A stretch of 64,000 bases of DNA from Channa striata (GCA_033026295.1 CM065181.1:6109001-6173000), one strand, 5' to 3'; shown: positions 26,864 to 41,800, counted from the stretch's first letter. Notes: a model not told the origin generated them from the letters alone. Made by a program: numbers and translations.

Positions 26864-29800
26864 TGAGAGAGAAGGAGAGAAAAGAGGGGATGAAATATCA
26901 TCCTTAACACAAGAGTAACACGTACTAACATGAGGGAAAGAGGCCATTACATCACAGGTGTGTGTGCAAATGTAGCGGCCTTCAAAACTAAATTACAGCC
27001 AAGGTAGTGAAACAGGTCAAGGTCTGGGCAAATACAGAGGGACGTCATTATTTATTATAACTTATTATTTACCAGTTTATTTGGGTAGCGTAGCACCACT
27101 GGTTGCACTGGGAGTCCTGGTATGAAAGCCCCTGAGAGAGAAGAGAATTGGTGAGAGATTGTCTGTTACCATATGCATACAATATTAGCAAAGATCTACT
27201 TTGAAGTTGCAGTGTAAGCTTGGACTAGATTCGATTTGAATATTACACATAAGAATAAAGGCCCACTATGTTTTGCCCTCAAATAGCCCAACAGAACGCA
27301 AATTGCAGATTCAAACTTGCTTTTATTCAAATCAGAGGTATGTGTATGTGGGTGGGTTCCACACAGGCATATCTCCTGACAACAAGAAGAGCTTCTTGTT
27401 TGAGGCATTTGGCTGAAAATGCATGAAGAAACCCAGCCACTTAAGAATGGAGCATTCGACAGGAAATAAATGACGCACAAAACAAGCACCCAGTTTAAAT
27501 GTGTGGCAGGTCCACTTATGCTCATTGTGTTTTAGTTGCAATTTAACTGTTGACCTACGTTAATAGTGCTGTTGGCGTGCGAGCAAATGTTACACTATGG
27601 CAACATTAGTTCACTGAATGCAACTGACAGGAGTAGGAACTGAAAGTTGCTGTTGTGCATGTTTATGTGTGTTTGCTCTCAGTGGGTGGGGAAACAGATT
27701 TATTCTAGTTTTTTCCTTTTCAGTCAAAATATGTTCATAAAAAGCACATAAATTAAACATTTACAACGTATAAGACTCTCAACACCTGAACATACAGGTC
27801 ACCTAATGATCAACATCCTACCACCTTCATCTTATTTTGAGCCAGAAAAAGTCTTGTTAAAAAGAACGGTACTTACAAGAACAATTTCATAAAGAGGTGA
27901 AAAAGTAATGCATTAAGAGTCATTGTAGGAAAAATACGTTTTTTGGAATTTAAAATTTTATTTTACAATGGTGCCTCTTTAGTGTCTCACTGCCTTTTTT
28001 CTGGACACTTGGGGAAAGTTCACCAGGTCTGATTTGGTTTTTCTCTGCAATTTTATTAATACGTCACCACTCTACCACCAGAGCATCTTTTACTTTACTT
28101 TGAACAGAGCTGCAGACCGAACCGCCGATCTTGAGATTAGTGGATGACCCACTATATTCTAAGCAACCGCCACCCCCTAAAGCTGATACTGCTAACATTT
28201 CAGAAAGAAGTTGCTTGTTTCAACATCTTGACTGACATTAGTTTGGACCCTTGTTTTGCAGTCTATAAAGATATAAAAGAAAACAATATTCAGAAGATCA
28301 GGCCATCTCCTTTCAATGCTCCATGGTTCAGTTCTGATGCTGAATTGTTCTGTAGGTGCCTTAACTTATCAGTGGTCCCAATGATGTGGCTGATTGATGT
28401 ATATTTAAAGCTCTATGTTTAACTACAGAACAGGCACCTAAAGCAGGGTGAGGCTGGTTTCACTGTTTTATTAGGACAATACCTGAACGTGGTAAAGTTC
28501 CCACAACAGAGAACATCATTGTACAGAACCTGTTTAAAATAAACAGTGATGTCAGTGATAATTAGACCGTGAATACAAAGATGGAAAGTAGTACTCATAC
28601 ATTAAACCTTTAATCAACAAAGAACCTCCATCATCAAACATGGCTGACAAGCTGACATTTAATTTTTATTATTATTATTAGATTCATAACACTGTGAATA
28701 ATAATGTGACTACCATTAAAGGACTGACAGGTAGAAAAACTAGAGGTGTGCAGACACCTCCACTCAAATCAGGTCGTGCACATTTGACAACAACCACATT
28801 TAAAACACACATGAGGAAAACTCCTTGACATAATGCAATCCCTAGCCCCTTCCCCTAACCACTGCAATCTCAACTGAACACCTAACCCTAACCAAAGGCT
28901 AATTCTTAACCCAGACCTAGAAAACCCAGTTGACCTCCAAAACGCCCTTTGAATTTGTGTGGACCACACACACACAGTCCACACAACAGTGGTATTGAAA
29001 CAAAATGTGTGCACAGAAGGCTGTAAAGACATGCCCACAGTTCCACTGTTGTTCTGGGAGCCAGTGGATACACATAACTGAAAGGAGACGCAGATAGATG
29101 AAGCGGGCCAAACACAGTCACACACACCCAACCAAATCAGGACAGGGTGGGACCAATGGGGCTTACTGGGAGTGAGAGAATTACAGACTGGAAGAAAGGG
29201 GATCAGACAGAGCAGGCAGGGAACAATGGGTGACACAAGAACATAGACACACACAAACACAACATGCCACAAGCCATAAAAAGATAACTGCAACAATCCC
29301 ATCGAGGTGTCCAAGACACAGAACCTTGCCAGGCATCTTAGGTGATTGGCATCTAGCGTCTATGCCATGCGTAGAAAAAAAAAATGTACAAGTCTAGTCA
29401 CATTAAATGAATTTAGTGCTGAACGATGTAATCACACATAGAGCCTCTCTAAACACACAGACACATCCCTGGTTGGAAATCACACAGAACCACAAACTTG
29501 GCTGTGATTGGTGCTAATATTGTATCAGCAGTTCTAGAGAATAATAAGCTTTTGATTTACAATGCATGTTCCCACCCCAATTTTTTGTGATGCACTTTGT
29601 TCAAAAACTAAAACAACAAAAAAAAAAAAACCTCAACCACTTTATTAGTTACACCTTGCTAGTACTTGGTTGGACCCTTTTAGCATTCAGAACTACTTAA
29701 ATACTTTATGGAACCTATTCAACAAGGTGCTGGAAATGTCTACGAGGCAACCCTTCTGTTCAACCACATACCAAAAAAACGCTCTACTAGATTGAGAGCA

Positions 29801-32800
29801 GGTAACTGTGGACATTATTTGAGAACAGTGAACTCTTTATGTTCAAGAAAAAAGTATGAGATGATTTCAGCTTTGCAGCATGGAAGTAGCCAGCAGGATA
29901 AAATCTAGCATTTCCAGCGTATCCAACAGATACTCAATCGAATGAGATCTAGTGAATTCAGAGGCCAAAGCAAAACCTTCAACACTTTGTTGTGTTCTTT
30001 AAATCACCCCTGAACAGTTCCTGCAATTTAACAAGGCACATTATCCTACTGTGCAATATTATTATCACTATTGGCAAAAAAATTACCACATACCACAGCC
30101 ATGGATGAAAAAGGAAGTGTGGCTCTTGCTGAAAGCTTGTGACACTGCCTTCAGATCAGGTGGTGCACAGGCCTACACGACATTCTGAGCAAACCTGAGG
30201 AGAGGCATCAAAAGGGCCCAGCACTGCTACAAACTGAAGGTGGAGGAATACTCCTATAAGTCTGACCCCCTGGTGTACGTGGCAGGACATTCAGGATATC
30301 AACGACTACAAGTCCAACCTTCCACCCCAACAACCACAGATGTCTCCTTCCTTAACAAGCCAAATCACTTTTATACTTGCCTGAACACTACTGGCACTCT
30401 TGTTTTCTTAGTTCTGGCACACCTGAAGGACAGCCTCCCACCCACGCAAGACCCCTACCATTTTGCATACGACAGCAATAGGAGCGTTGAGGAAGCAGTC
30501 TCCCCAGCACTGCAGCCTGTGCTCACACACCTGGAAAACAACAACACTTAAGAATGCTGCTTGTGATCAGTCTATAACCGGATACTGGACTTTCTGCTTA
30601 GCAGACCTCGGCATGTCAGGTCAGGCCACACCTACTCCACCACAATCACTCTCAATACCACATGGCTGCGTGCTCAGCTTTTTCCTCAATTCCATCTTCA
30701 CCTACGACTGCAGACCTGTGCACGTCTCCAACTCCATCATGAAGTTTGCTGACGACACTAGGGTGATCTGCCTCAGAGACGACGATGAGACAGCCTACAG
30801 GGAGGAGGTACAGCATCTGGCTCCGTGGTGTCCTGACAATAACGTGCTCCTTAATTCCACTAAGACTAAGGACTTCATTGTGGACTTAAGGAAAAAGAAC
30901 GGAGGCATGCATGACCCCATCCACATCAACGGGAGGGCTGTAGAATGTGTCATAAGCTTCAAGTTCTCAGGAATCCACATCTCCTGGACCAGCAACACCT
31001 CCATGCTGGTCAAGAAGGCTCACCAGCAATTCTACTTCTTGAAGACAACAAAGAAGAACCCCCTGACCTCTAGTGAACCATCTATATATCTATATATCAA
31101 CTTTATATGATATCCAAAGAACTTTCAGTATGTCCATTATAGCGCCTATCTGGTACATAGTGTAGACAGTTTATAATTTGTACTTGCTGTTTACTGCAGT
31201 TCTGGTTAGACACTAAACTGCATTTTGTTGCCTTGTACGTCTGTAATGACAAGAAGTTAATGAAATCTAATATGTCAGCTTGCCTTTTTCCCACACTTTA
31301 TCTTGTGTCATCTCTTATTCAGGTAAACAATGTACACACACACCCACACACACACACAAGGCCATTCACATAATTTGAAATAATACCATGACTCATCAGA
31401 ACAGGACATTTTCTTCCATTGCAGGTCTAAATGTTCCTTTGTAGAGAGAATGCAGTGTGGCCAGACGCCCATGACACCGTCACCACTTTTACTGGTCAAC
31501 CTTCTTTGGGCTACTTTTGGTAGGAACTGCCCATTGCATATGAAAAGACGCCAAACTAAACTATAATTGTGGAGTCCCAGTTCTTTAGCTACTATATCTC
31601 ACTATGGTTGCTTGGTGTGCTTCTGTTCTAGTATAGTATATCTCACCTACAATGGGAATACCTCAGAATTCCCCATGAGGAACAAGACATGCTTTTAGTG
31701 AAAAGATGTCTGGATTATGCAGCAAAACTAGAGGCTGAAACCAGTGCAGATGTAACCTAAAACTGCCAAGCATATGACCGCTGTTGCCTAAAAAAAATTA
31801 AAAAGTACTCCTCTCTAGAAATATTAAGGTCTAGTTTGAACCCTGAGTTTAAAACTAGTTCCAATGCAAATAAAAACTGGTGGCTAAAGCGTAACTGCCC
31901 ACTTAAAAAGCGCTTTTATCCAAAGCACTTTACAACGTAGCTTCTCATTCACCTACTCACACACCGATGGCGGTGGCTGCCACGTACCATGGTGCTCACC
32001 TCACCTACCGGGAGCAACTTGGGCTTCCGTGTCTTGCCCAAGGACACTTCGAAATGGTTGTGCCATATGGCACAGATCCACTAAACCAGTTTGTTATGTA
32101 ACTGCTGAGGCCTTAGCACCTACTCATGTGACTTTATTATGTAAAGTGCCTTGAGATGACTTTGTGGTGAACTGGCACATATAAATAAAGATGGATTGAA
32201 ACTGAATTGAACCAAAGTGGTGGACTGATCAATTTACCAACTGACAGTAAAAAAGTGTCAGTCTAATTGTTTTGAAGACTAGTCAATCATAACGCATTAA
32301 CACCATTTAGTTAGAGGTGATAATATACAAGGAATCAATAAAAAGTTTCCAAAGATATTTGTTAGGACACTCACTGACACAATGTCTTTATGTTTCGTAC
32401 CAACAATGGTACTAAAAAAAATTTGTCCATACCAGGAAATAAAGACAATTTTCATACACCCACACACCAGCCTTCCACATTATTAGCCTACAGTGAAGGC
32501 CAACAGAACACATACCAGCCTTAAATAAGATGAGACCCGACCTGTTGGTGCATGTGCCCTCTGAGAATATCATGATCTGGAAAACAATTGAAAAAAAATA
32601 CACATTAAGGTGAGTACATACACACACACAAACACCTGACTTTCATTAATTGTTTTAACTGGGGATAGATCCATCTAACGTGTATGCATGTCACTGTATT
32701 TATGCTATCGCCTTTCATTTCCCACGGGGTTCGTGTTTAATCTAGTTTCTTGTGTGTCTGTTTGCTTTTATGCATGAGAGGCCGCCTGAGACATAAGTCA

Positions 32801-35800
32801 TACTAATTCACACACACACACACACACAAGCATTATGATCTCACATGTACACTAATATAGTCTTTTAGACACACCACGATACTCTCTTTTATGGCCAATC
32901 ATATGTTCTTGTGTTTACTGACATACTCTCCTACTCAAATTACTCTTTTCTCTAAAACACATAAGAACACTTTATTTTCTAGACTATCATAATCTCCTAC
33001 ACATACTACAATTTTCATCTGTAAGAAAAAGAATGAGAGCGAAAGTAAAAAAGAAAGACTGAATATTTGAATGAAAATAGTGTAAGAATGCTAGAGTTTG
33101 ATTGAATCAGAAGCTAGTTTGATTGCAAAGGAAATAAAGTTAAATTCTCAGTTTCTGATTGGCTCTTGTGTACACTAAGATAGATTTCAAGGCTATGAGC
33201 CGCCCTCTTACGGAATGATTTCCCTTTCATATATCAAGAGCATAGTTTTCAAATTCAGAACATACTTGAATGATTTTTATGGTCATATTTTTTGCCCTTG
33301 CACTCCAAATGTTCCTGCTCGCATTCAGCTACTGCTGCTCACTTACGAAAACTTCTGTGCTTGGATCTCTGCACTTGATTTTGGAAATAACCCGGGACAA
33401 CCCTGTCAAAATTCTCCAGCCAACAGGATTCATGCTGACCAATCATGTAACTACTACTAGCTTTAGCTTCGGCATTATCCAGTGTATCCACAATGAGTGA
33501 ACATAGAGGAGAAGCTTAAAGCTGCTGCTTTAGATTCCTGGAGTTGTACAAACTGCTGTGAAGGAGAACAAACAGAAATCACTAAGCAGCAGCCTGTATC
33601 AAAGCCCTGACATGGTGTGTTAGTTACACTTATCTATGTTATCACACACATTCTTTTCATGATGAACATAGTTTTGCTCTTGATTTATGAAAGGGAAATC
33701 ATTCCATTAGAGGGCAGGTCAAAGCCTTGAAATATATCTTAGTTTACACAGGAGACAATCAATAAAAGAGTTTAGTAATGTACATGTGAGATTATGATTG
33801 TGTGTGTAACTTAGTATAATGTATGTCTCAGAGTATAGCACTGTGTGTGTGTAAGAGGATAGCAATGTGTGTGTGTTTGCAAGAGTATAGCACTGTGTAT
33901 AAGAGTATAGCACTTGTGTGTGTGTGTGTGTGTGTGTTTGCAAGAGTATAGCACTGTGTATAAGAGTATAGTGCTGTGTGTGTAAGAGCAGTGTGTGTAA
34001 GACTGTGGTAGTGTACATGTGAGATAATGAAGCTGTGTGTGAATTAGTATGATTTATGTCTCAGGCCGCCTCCCCTATTTATGTGTATATTCATGTAGGT
34101 TACCTGAGGCCACTTCCCTCTAGTTTGTGCTCGCCGCTTGATTTCCTCTACAGTTTTTCTTCTGGAGTTCTGGTCTGACCGAAACACAAAGACTGGCCGG
34201 ATGTAGCTGATCAGAGCTGGCAGGGTGATGATGCAGAACATTTTAGATGCACAGTATGTAGCACAAAAAAACTAAATTGCTCTGTGTGCAGTTTGCATTA
34301 AATGGGAAATATGTTGCATGTTATGCTGCTACTATTATTTCTTAAAATGTGTGGGCTGTAGGGCGGATGAGAAAGTGTTTTACTCACTGCCCCAGACAGG
34401 GACACTCCTGCTCTCCAGTTTGGCTACTATGGAGCACATGGTCATAGTGACTGGGATGGCATCAAAGTAGGAAGAGTGTGGCGCCACTGTGAGTATGGGA
34501 ACTTCAGAGGGTGGTGCACGTTCCCCTTTCACCTTGATCCAGTGGAACCCGCCACAAAACCACATGGCCCGCATGATCACTCGCAAGCACAGGTCTATAA
34601 ATCTGATCAAAGACACACAGAAAGTGGCAGCTAAGCTTAGCTTTTTAAAAGCTACTTACCTGTCGATAGAAATATATCTGTCTCTCTATCTACATATGCA
34701 TATGATTTTGAGCAGATGCTAACAAACTATCAGCAGGTTTGTTTGTTTAGCTTAATTTGTTATATTGGTGTTTGAAAATTTGCAATTTTCACGTGTTCCT
34801 TTGTAAATCAAAGTGTCTTAGTAATGCGCACACATACTGTACCTCCTCCACCATGTCTGTGGCTCAATGACAAACTCTGAACGTCCCAGAGAGGCAGTGA
34901 AAGCAAAGGGCCACGCCAGCAGCATGAAGAAGGACACCAGCAGCAAACGCACAGGAAACACTGTGACAGACATCAGTCCAATCTGGAGAGAGAACACAAG
35001 AGAGATACAGGACGGTGTCTGATAGGATGATTAAAACAAGTTATACCAACACTGTTTCGGTTTCACAGGATTCCAACAAACTACTTATGTTCAACATTCC
35101 TGTGGGTTATTAGTAGTCAAACAACCATTCAAACCCAGTAACACCGTACACGCCCTTCTAGTAAATTATGCTGCATGTCCTACAGAGTCGAGAGGAAGAA
35201 ACACACCTTCATGTGTCTTCAATAAGAAACAACCAACCATGTGTCAATCACACAGACCCACACATTTATTTTTCATGTCTACATGTTAATATTCTGTCAC
35301 TACACTAGTTACCTGCAGCTAGAAAAGGCACTACGGATTAGATTGTGTTTAAAAAGTAAAACACACAAAATATTACTGCTAGAAATTTGTGTTGAAGCCA
35401 TCCATTCGTTTTCTTTGACTGCATATCTTGGGGGCAGATACATCCTGAACAAGTCGCCAGTCTATTTCAGGGCCAACACAGACAGACATAAACAGAACTA
35501 CTCACACCTACAAGCAATTTAGAGTTCCCAGTAAACCTAACATGCATGTTTTAGGACTGTGGGAGGAAACTGGAGCAGTGTGAGACAGATGCACCAACCA
35601 CTTCACCACCATGCTGCCACAGTGCAGCTGTGCTATGGCTATATCATTCTTACAAGTCCCCTTTAATTAGAATAATATGAACATTAACAACAGTCTTTGG
35701 ATTATTAAAAGTTTTATTAGTCTAATTAAATGTCAAATAATGACAAAAAAAATGAATGAGAATCATTAACAATCACAACAAACTGGTGGAATTTGCTTTC

Positions 35801-38800
35801 GGTACAGCACGTCAAAGCTCAGATCGACTGTGTCAGACCGATAAATCAACATTAAAAATCACATACAAACAGTGAGAGGGGTCAGAGGTGATTTTTGTTG
35901 CTTTTTGTGTTATGAGTTTATACTATAGTGTTTCTATGGACGTTTGACCAGTAATTTTAAATGATTTGTCTGTTATGCGCTGTAGTTTTTTTACTTGACT
36001 GAGATTCCAAATTTCCATACCAGGCTGTGTAAAATTGAAGCAGATTATGATGTTTGTGTGCCTAAGAATTTGAACATGTCGATAATGGCCATTGGTTCAG
36101 AGAAAATGTAAGTGGGAGATTTGTGAGTAGAGTTGCAGGAGAAGTCAATGATATGTTCCTGTTTTATTTGATGCGTTGAGCTCCAGGTTGTTATTGTGGC
36201 ACCAAGTAACTACTTGGCCAACCTGCTCATGATAGTGTAGTTTGTTGTTGTCAGTAACGAGTCCAATTTTTTGAAGGCGGAGCTGAAATCAAACAGTATC
36301 CACACATAGGTGCTGGGGGATTCCAGATGTAAAAATTTGTGATGGGCAAAATTAATGGCATCCTCCACTGATCAACTGATCCGGTCTGCGAATTGGTGAC
36401 TGTCCATTAGAGGAGTGGTAAATTTTTTCAAGTGGAGGAGAACAATCAAAAGATCTTACGATTACAGATGTTAAAGCAATTGGTCTGTAATTATTAAGGC
36501 AGGACACATTATTTGTTTTTGGAAAAGGTATAATAAGAGTCCTTAGGACTGAGGTACTTTACACTGACTTAGAGAGCTGTTGAAAATGTAGGTGAAGACT
36601 AGGGCTAGATGAGCAGCACACAGCTGGGCTGATCCCGTTAGGTCCAGGTGCTTTCCTCTTTTAAGAGGTCCTCACCTCCTCCTCCTGGATCTAAAATTGA
36701 GGTGTTGGAGGGGGGTTTGGGGGAGAGAAAGAGGCTACAGGTAGCTGTTCAAACCTAGCATAGAAATAATTAAATGTGTCCCGGAAGGTTTGTCAATGTC
36801 AGGTAGGGGCGGCGGGCTTTTTTGTAATTAGTCATGATTTTTAGTTTTTCTCCCAAATAAATTTAGTACCATTAGACCCCAACTTTTTAGCATTTGTAAA
36901 TAAATTTCCAAAGTCTGTATTTGGCCATACTCTAATGTTCCATGTTGCCACGAGTGAAAGGAGAATTCTTTTTCTTGCGTAGACGTTGATTGTCTTTGGT
37001 GAACCGCCTTTCATTACAGCGCAACGTTTTGGGGTGTAGGTTTTTCACAGAGGACACATGCGTTGCTAGCTCAGAGCTTGCCATCAGCTGATGGCGGGAT
37101 GTAGACACCAATCAGGATAACTGAGGCTACGTCTCTAGGGAGATAGTATGGTCTACATTTAAATAGAGATTTATTCCAAGTAAGGAGAGCAGGCACCATT
37201 AAGCTCTGTTGTGTTATTACACCATCGTTGGTTGGTCAGGACACATATGCCGCCACCTTTAGTTTTCGGGGATAGTTTGGCTGACCTGTGGGCCCGGTGT
37301 AAGATGAGTCCGGGTGGAGTTACCACAGGGTCGGGCACAGTGTGATCCAGCCAGGTCTTGGTTAGACAGATGGCAGATCAGTTCTTGTAGTCCTCCTTGT
37401 AGTTCCTTTATTTTGTTCTTGATTGATCTCTTGTTAGTCAGGCACAAAGCTGGAAGCAGTGGACAGTATGGATGCTTCCTGTACCTGTTGACCACACCAG
37501 CATGGCGTTGTTTCCTGGCCAGCTTACATATCCAGAGAGGCGGATTGTTTGTGGCTAGTCTCGACAGGAAACGTTGAGAAAAAGGCTTGATCAATTGCAT
37601 ATGAATAGACTCTGAAGGACAGTAGCTCACAACGACTGTATGTAACACTGACTTTGACATTTAGTACAGACAATAGTAACACACTCAGGAGCAGCACTCA
37701 TACAGGGGCAAGCCTCACGGCCACCATCTCAAGCCACATGCTTTTGTCTGCTCCTCCTCCTCCCTTTTTGAAGCCAAAGTGCCCACAGTAGATCAAAAGT
37801 CAGCTGACTGGCCTGTCATGCCTCTTTTTCGACTGTCTAATGAATGAGATGTGGTGCTTGTGTATACTAACAGGGTCAAAAGAGTCATGGCCTGCAGTAT
37901 AAATTCAGACTGTGAGACAATTTAAGATCCTTCCAAGCCCCCTGTCCAATCCCCTGTCAATCTCTTCATCACTTTGATGACTCTCCTCATTCCCTTCTCA
38001 TCAACCCAGTACCTTGCCTTAAAGTAGTCTTCATTCCCGGGAGAGTTTCTCTCCTCAATTATCCATCCATCACTCTTTCGTCCCCTCTATGTGCTCATCT
38101 GCCCCTTCATTTATCACGCCACTGTTCAACTGTGTTTCTCCTACTTTGCATTTACGTACTTTTGGACATTCCTCTGGGGAATCATATTTAACCTCTCCCT
38201 TCCCCCCTTCCTATCCCATCCTTTCTCTCTTTCCTGTCCATTTCTCTCTCTAGAGGAGCCCAGGTGCACACTGCAGGGCTGTATTAATAAATAAACAGCA
38301 ATGGGAGTGGTTTATGATGCTTTGAAACCTCTCATGGACTCCCCACCCCCATACCTGACAGAGTGCACTCATAAGAGCTTAACGAATGCATCTGGGAGAA
38401 TCTGCTAACATTTTCTCAGGAGATGGCAAGAGAATGAGTTAGGGGCAGGTTACAGGGAAGCATTTTATGGTGTTTTTTCCGCTTTTGTTTCAAATTACAG
38501 TACAAAGCCCATCCATAATTGAATATAGAAATATGCAGTGGAAAAAATATGCCAGAGCTTTATAAACCTTTATACCATTTTTATAAATTGTTGATTTATA
38601 GTTGTAAGGAGCAATTTTGCTTCAGGCTGCAGGCCTTCATCAAAGAGGATGAAGAGACTACAGAGTAAACGCTTAATGACACAGAAAAAAAATAATAATA
38701 ATAATAATAATACATTTAAATGTGATTTGTATTATTCGCTTCATCAAGCTACAAATTGGTAGTATTCAGTAACAGAAAAAATGAAAATAACAGAATCAAA

Positions 38801-41800
38801 TACGCAGGAATATTTCCAGCTGCTGATTATTTGTGATCAGTCCAACAGAAATTCTCCAAGTGTTCAATAATAAATTATGAAAAGAAATCTTATGAATAAA
38901 TACAGACAATGCATAACTATGACGCTTTTCCATTACAGATCATTTTTATTTCAGTTAGATAACTGTTTTTATTTGAAATGGCCTTCTACATAACTTTTCC
39001 CACTGGCCATTTATTCAGGTTCCCTTTTTCTTTACTGAACTTTTCTCTCCCAAAGACATGTATACTGTAACTGACTTGTCACTCTGGGTAGTCTTAATTT
39101 CACATCAATTTTCATTTATTATTGAATAAATGATTTTCACAAATGTAACTGATATAAAGACACCTGATTCACAGAAGAAAAGTAATTACTTTCAGCATTC
39201 AGAAAAAGCTAAATGGCAAAATGAAAATGTGCCAAATGTCTTCTTCTAACGGTTATACAAGGTCAGTGTCTGTGGCCCTGAGGGGAAAGATTCATTGACT
39301 TGTGACGCCATTCTGTTGGTAAATGGTCTTGATGGTTTTATTGTCTTTTGACATGTACACAAACACCTTCTGTTTGTACTTATGGCACCAATAAAGTTTT
39401 CTAAGGCCTCAGCTCATCGTACAAATGGGCAATCACACTTCCTAAACACTCAAATAGCACATATGTTAGACAGCTGCTCTCAAACACAGACACACTCTGC
39501 AAGCACTTAACATGTGAACACATCAGACCCACACTATCACCAATAAAGAAACATACACATAGGCACGTGATGGCTCAGGTGATATCCTATTGATGTTCTC
39601 AGGGTTCTTTTTTGTTTCTGTCACATACTGGACACCCACACGTATCTCTAATGCCCATTGGAATAAAACAAAAACTGCTTCAGCCCTGCTGGAGCCCATC
39701 ACAGCTGCCATTAAGTGACAGGTGGGATACACCCTAGACATGTTGCCAGTCCATCCGATGGCCAACACAGAGACATACACAGGCAGACAAGCATTCACAC
39801 TTACAATGACACCTACAGGACATTTAGAGAGACCAGTTAAGGAAGGAGGAGACTGGAGAACGGGGGGGGGAAACCCGCGCAAGCACCGAGAGGATATACA
39901 AACTCAACACACAGCTGACCAGGGATAGGAACTTGGGACCTTTAAGCGGTGAAGCTGCACTAACCACTCCACCACCATGCTGTCCCAAAAAGTGTTCATA
40001 TAACCCATTATAGTCAAAGAAAAATATAAAATCATCTCATGTTTCAAAGCCTGTGTGTCTTTCGCAGAGTAATAACCACACCAATACAAAACACAGTGGA
40101 AAACAGATAAACACAAGGCTAATTTACACTGCAAGAACATTTTATGAGGGACATGAACCTTTGAGTTGAGTCCACCAAAATGTTCAAAATGTGTGGTTAT
40201 TTACCACACGGCACACACCAGATATTTCTACAAACCAACTGTATCCATATTAGCAAGCAATTTCCACACTTTTGATGCACCAGTGAGTTATAGCACTGTT
40301 GAAATTGGCTGAAAATTGCTTTACAAATGGTCTGGCTGCAAATCCCTCTCTCTGCAGCAAAGTTGGGTTGTGAACTTTTCTTTCATTACCACACAGTTTA
40401 TGTCGAATTATTTATTTGTTTTATCCTCGATCAATGAAAGTGACACTGTGACTCCTATCAGTCATGCAGTACGTTCATTGCAGCAAGGCAGAGAGCCATG
40501 GCAGTGTTACCCCCAGCACTTTTTTTTACTTTACTCAAATAGTAATTTAATTTTTAATATTTGTTGACAGCCCTAGCAGCTAACCTGTATAAATTTCATG
40601 TACTACCTCGAGCATTTCTTCACAGGCTGTTTTTCTGGACTTTAGTCCCGACCATAGGAAAGTACAGTACCAGGAACCTTTCAGTGGAAATGAGTTGTTG
40701 TGTACTAGAAGTCACCTCTGCCAGCAAATATTGCCTTAAGGTACAATATGTGCTGGGGAAATGTCTTTTTATGTGTAGTAGATAATATAGCCTTGAATTT
40801 CAATACTACATGGAACATTATTTGAGATTTTTCTTGATATTTGAGAAGGTTATCACCCCGGTCTCTGGAGACTACACCTTTTTCAAATCGGACAGGTATT
40901 CCGACTGCGAGTTGGGGAGTTGGCAGCCATAACTGTGTGAATCTCACAGTTCAACAATGTGCGACTCAGCTGAATTTGTGCTACTGTTTGTCCATCTGTT
41001 TCACTTGCTGACCTTGTTGGGCTACAGTGCTGCTGATCATGTTTGTTTTATGTTAGAAAACATCAAGTGCCACGGACAGGAATGTGCTTATGCATCAAGT
41101 ATAGGGAAGTTACATATTTGCAGTAAAAGTGCCTGGAGGGTGAACGTGCTTAAGTATTTTCTCTACACACACACACGTGGAAAATATGCATGTCATTAAG
41201 TCATATACAATACTGCACATAGCTCTAAAGCCAGTGCTAATGTTCGTTTACGTGAACAGCTGTTTGTATGAGACTGTCACATGTGTATGAAGTGGAAAAA
41301 CACACCTGACTCATTGAGATACCCATGTTCCAGCTTACATTCACTGGTCTGCTGCTGTCACCTGGCACACAGCTGTTTACAATCTACTGCAACTTCAATG
41401 GAAAAACTGACAAAGATATGCACTAATATAGACATTCCTTCAGCAATGCCAGTGCTGGAAGAAAAACATGCAGTTTAAGGATTCACCAAACCAAACTGAA
41501 GTGGTCAGAAGGGTTTCACAAAGTCCAACAGCATATTAACCAAAAAGAGAAAAGGTCAGGGTTTACCGCTTGTCTCAGTGGAATGTAATTGTCAGGAACC
41601 AATCGTGCCAACACAAAAGCCAGTTTCCTGTGCCTTGCACTTTGTGTGCTTTGCTCTGAATAAAAGAACATGCCCGTGAGCTTAGGGCTATGGGAAAAAC
41701 AATATGAATCTGGAGAGCACGTCTGTCTTATTGTTTAACTGCAAAAATGACTTTATCTAGTTTCAGGTGTTGCATGTAGTCAAATTAAGATGGACTGTTT

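Noticed and set aside
28865..28905. Interstitial telomere repeat
   Set aside because: Only a couple of CCCTAA-like words are present. They belong to a dispersed repeat and do not form a tandem array.
28769..29314. 181-codon minus-strand open frame
   Set aside because: It lies in a dispersed repeat with CCTAA and CACA words, has a low-complexity Cys/Val/Ser-rich translation, and matches no family or splice context.
40590..40640. Possible let-7-like microRNA (GAGGTAGTA on the minus strand)
   Set aside because: Only the first nine bases resemble let-7. The rest diverges and no complementary arm lies within hairpin distance.
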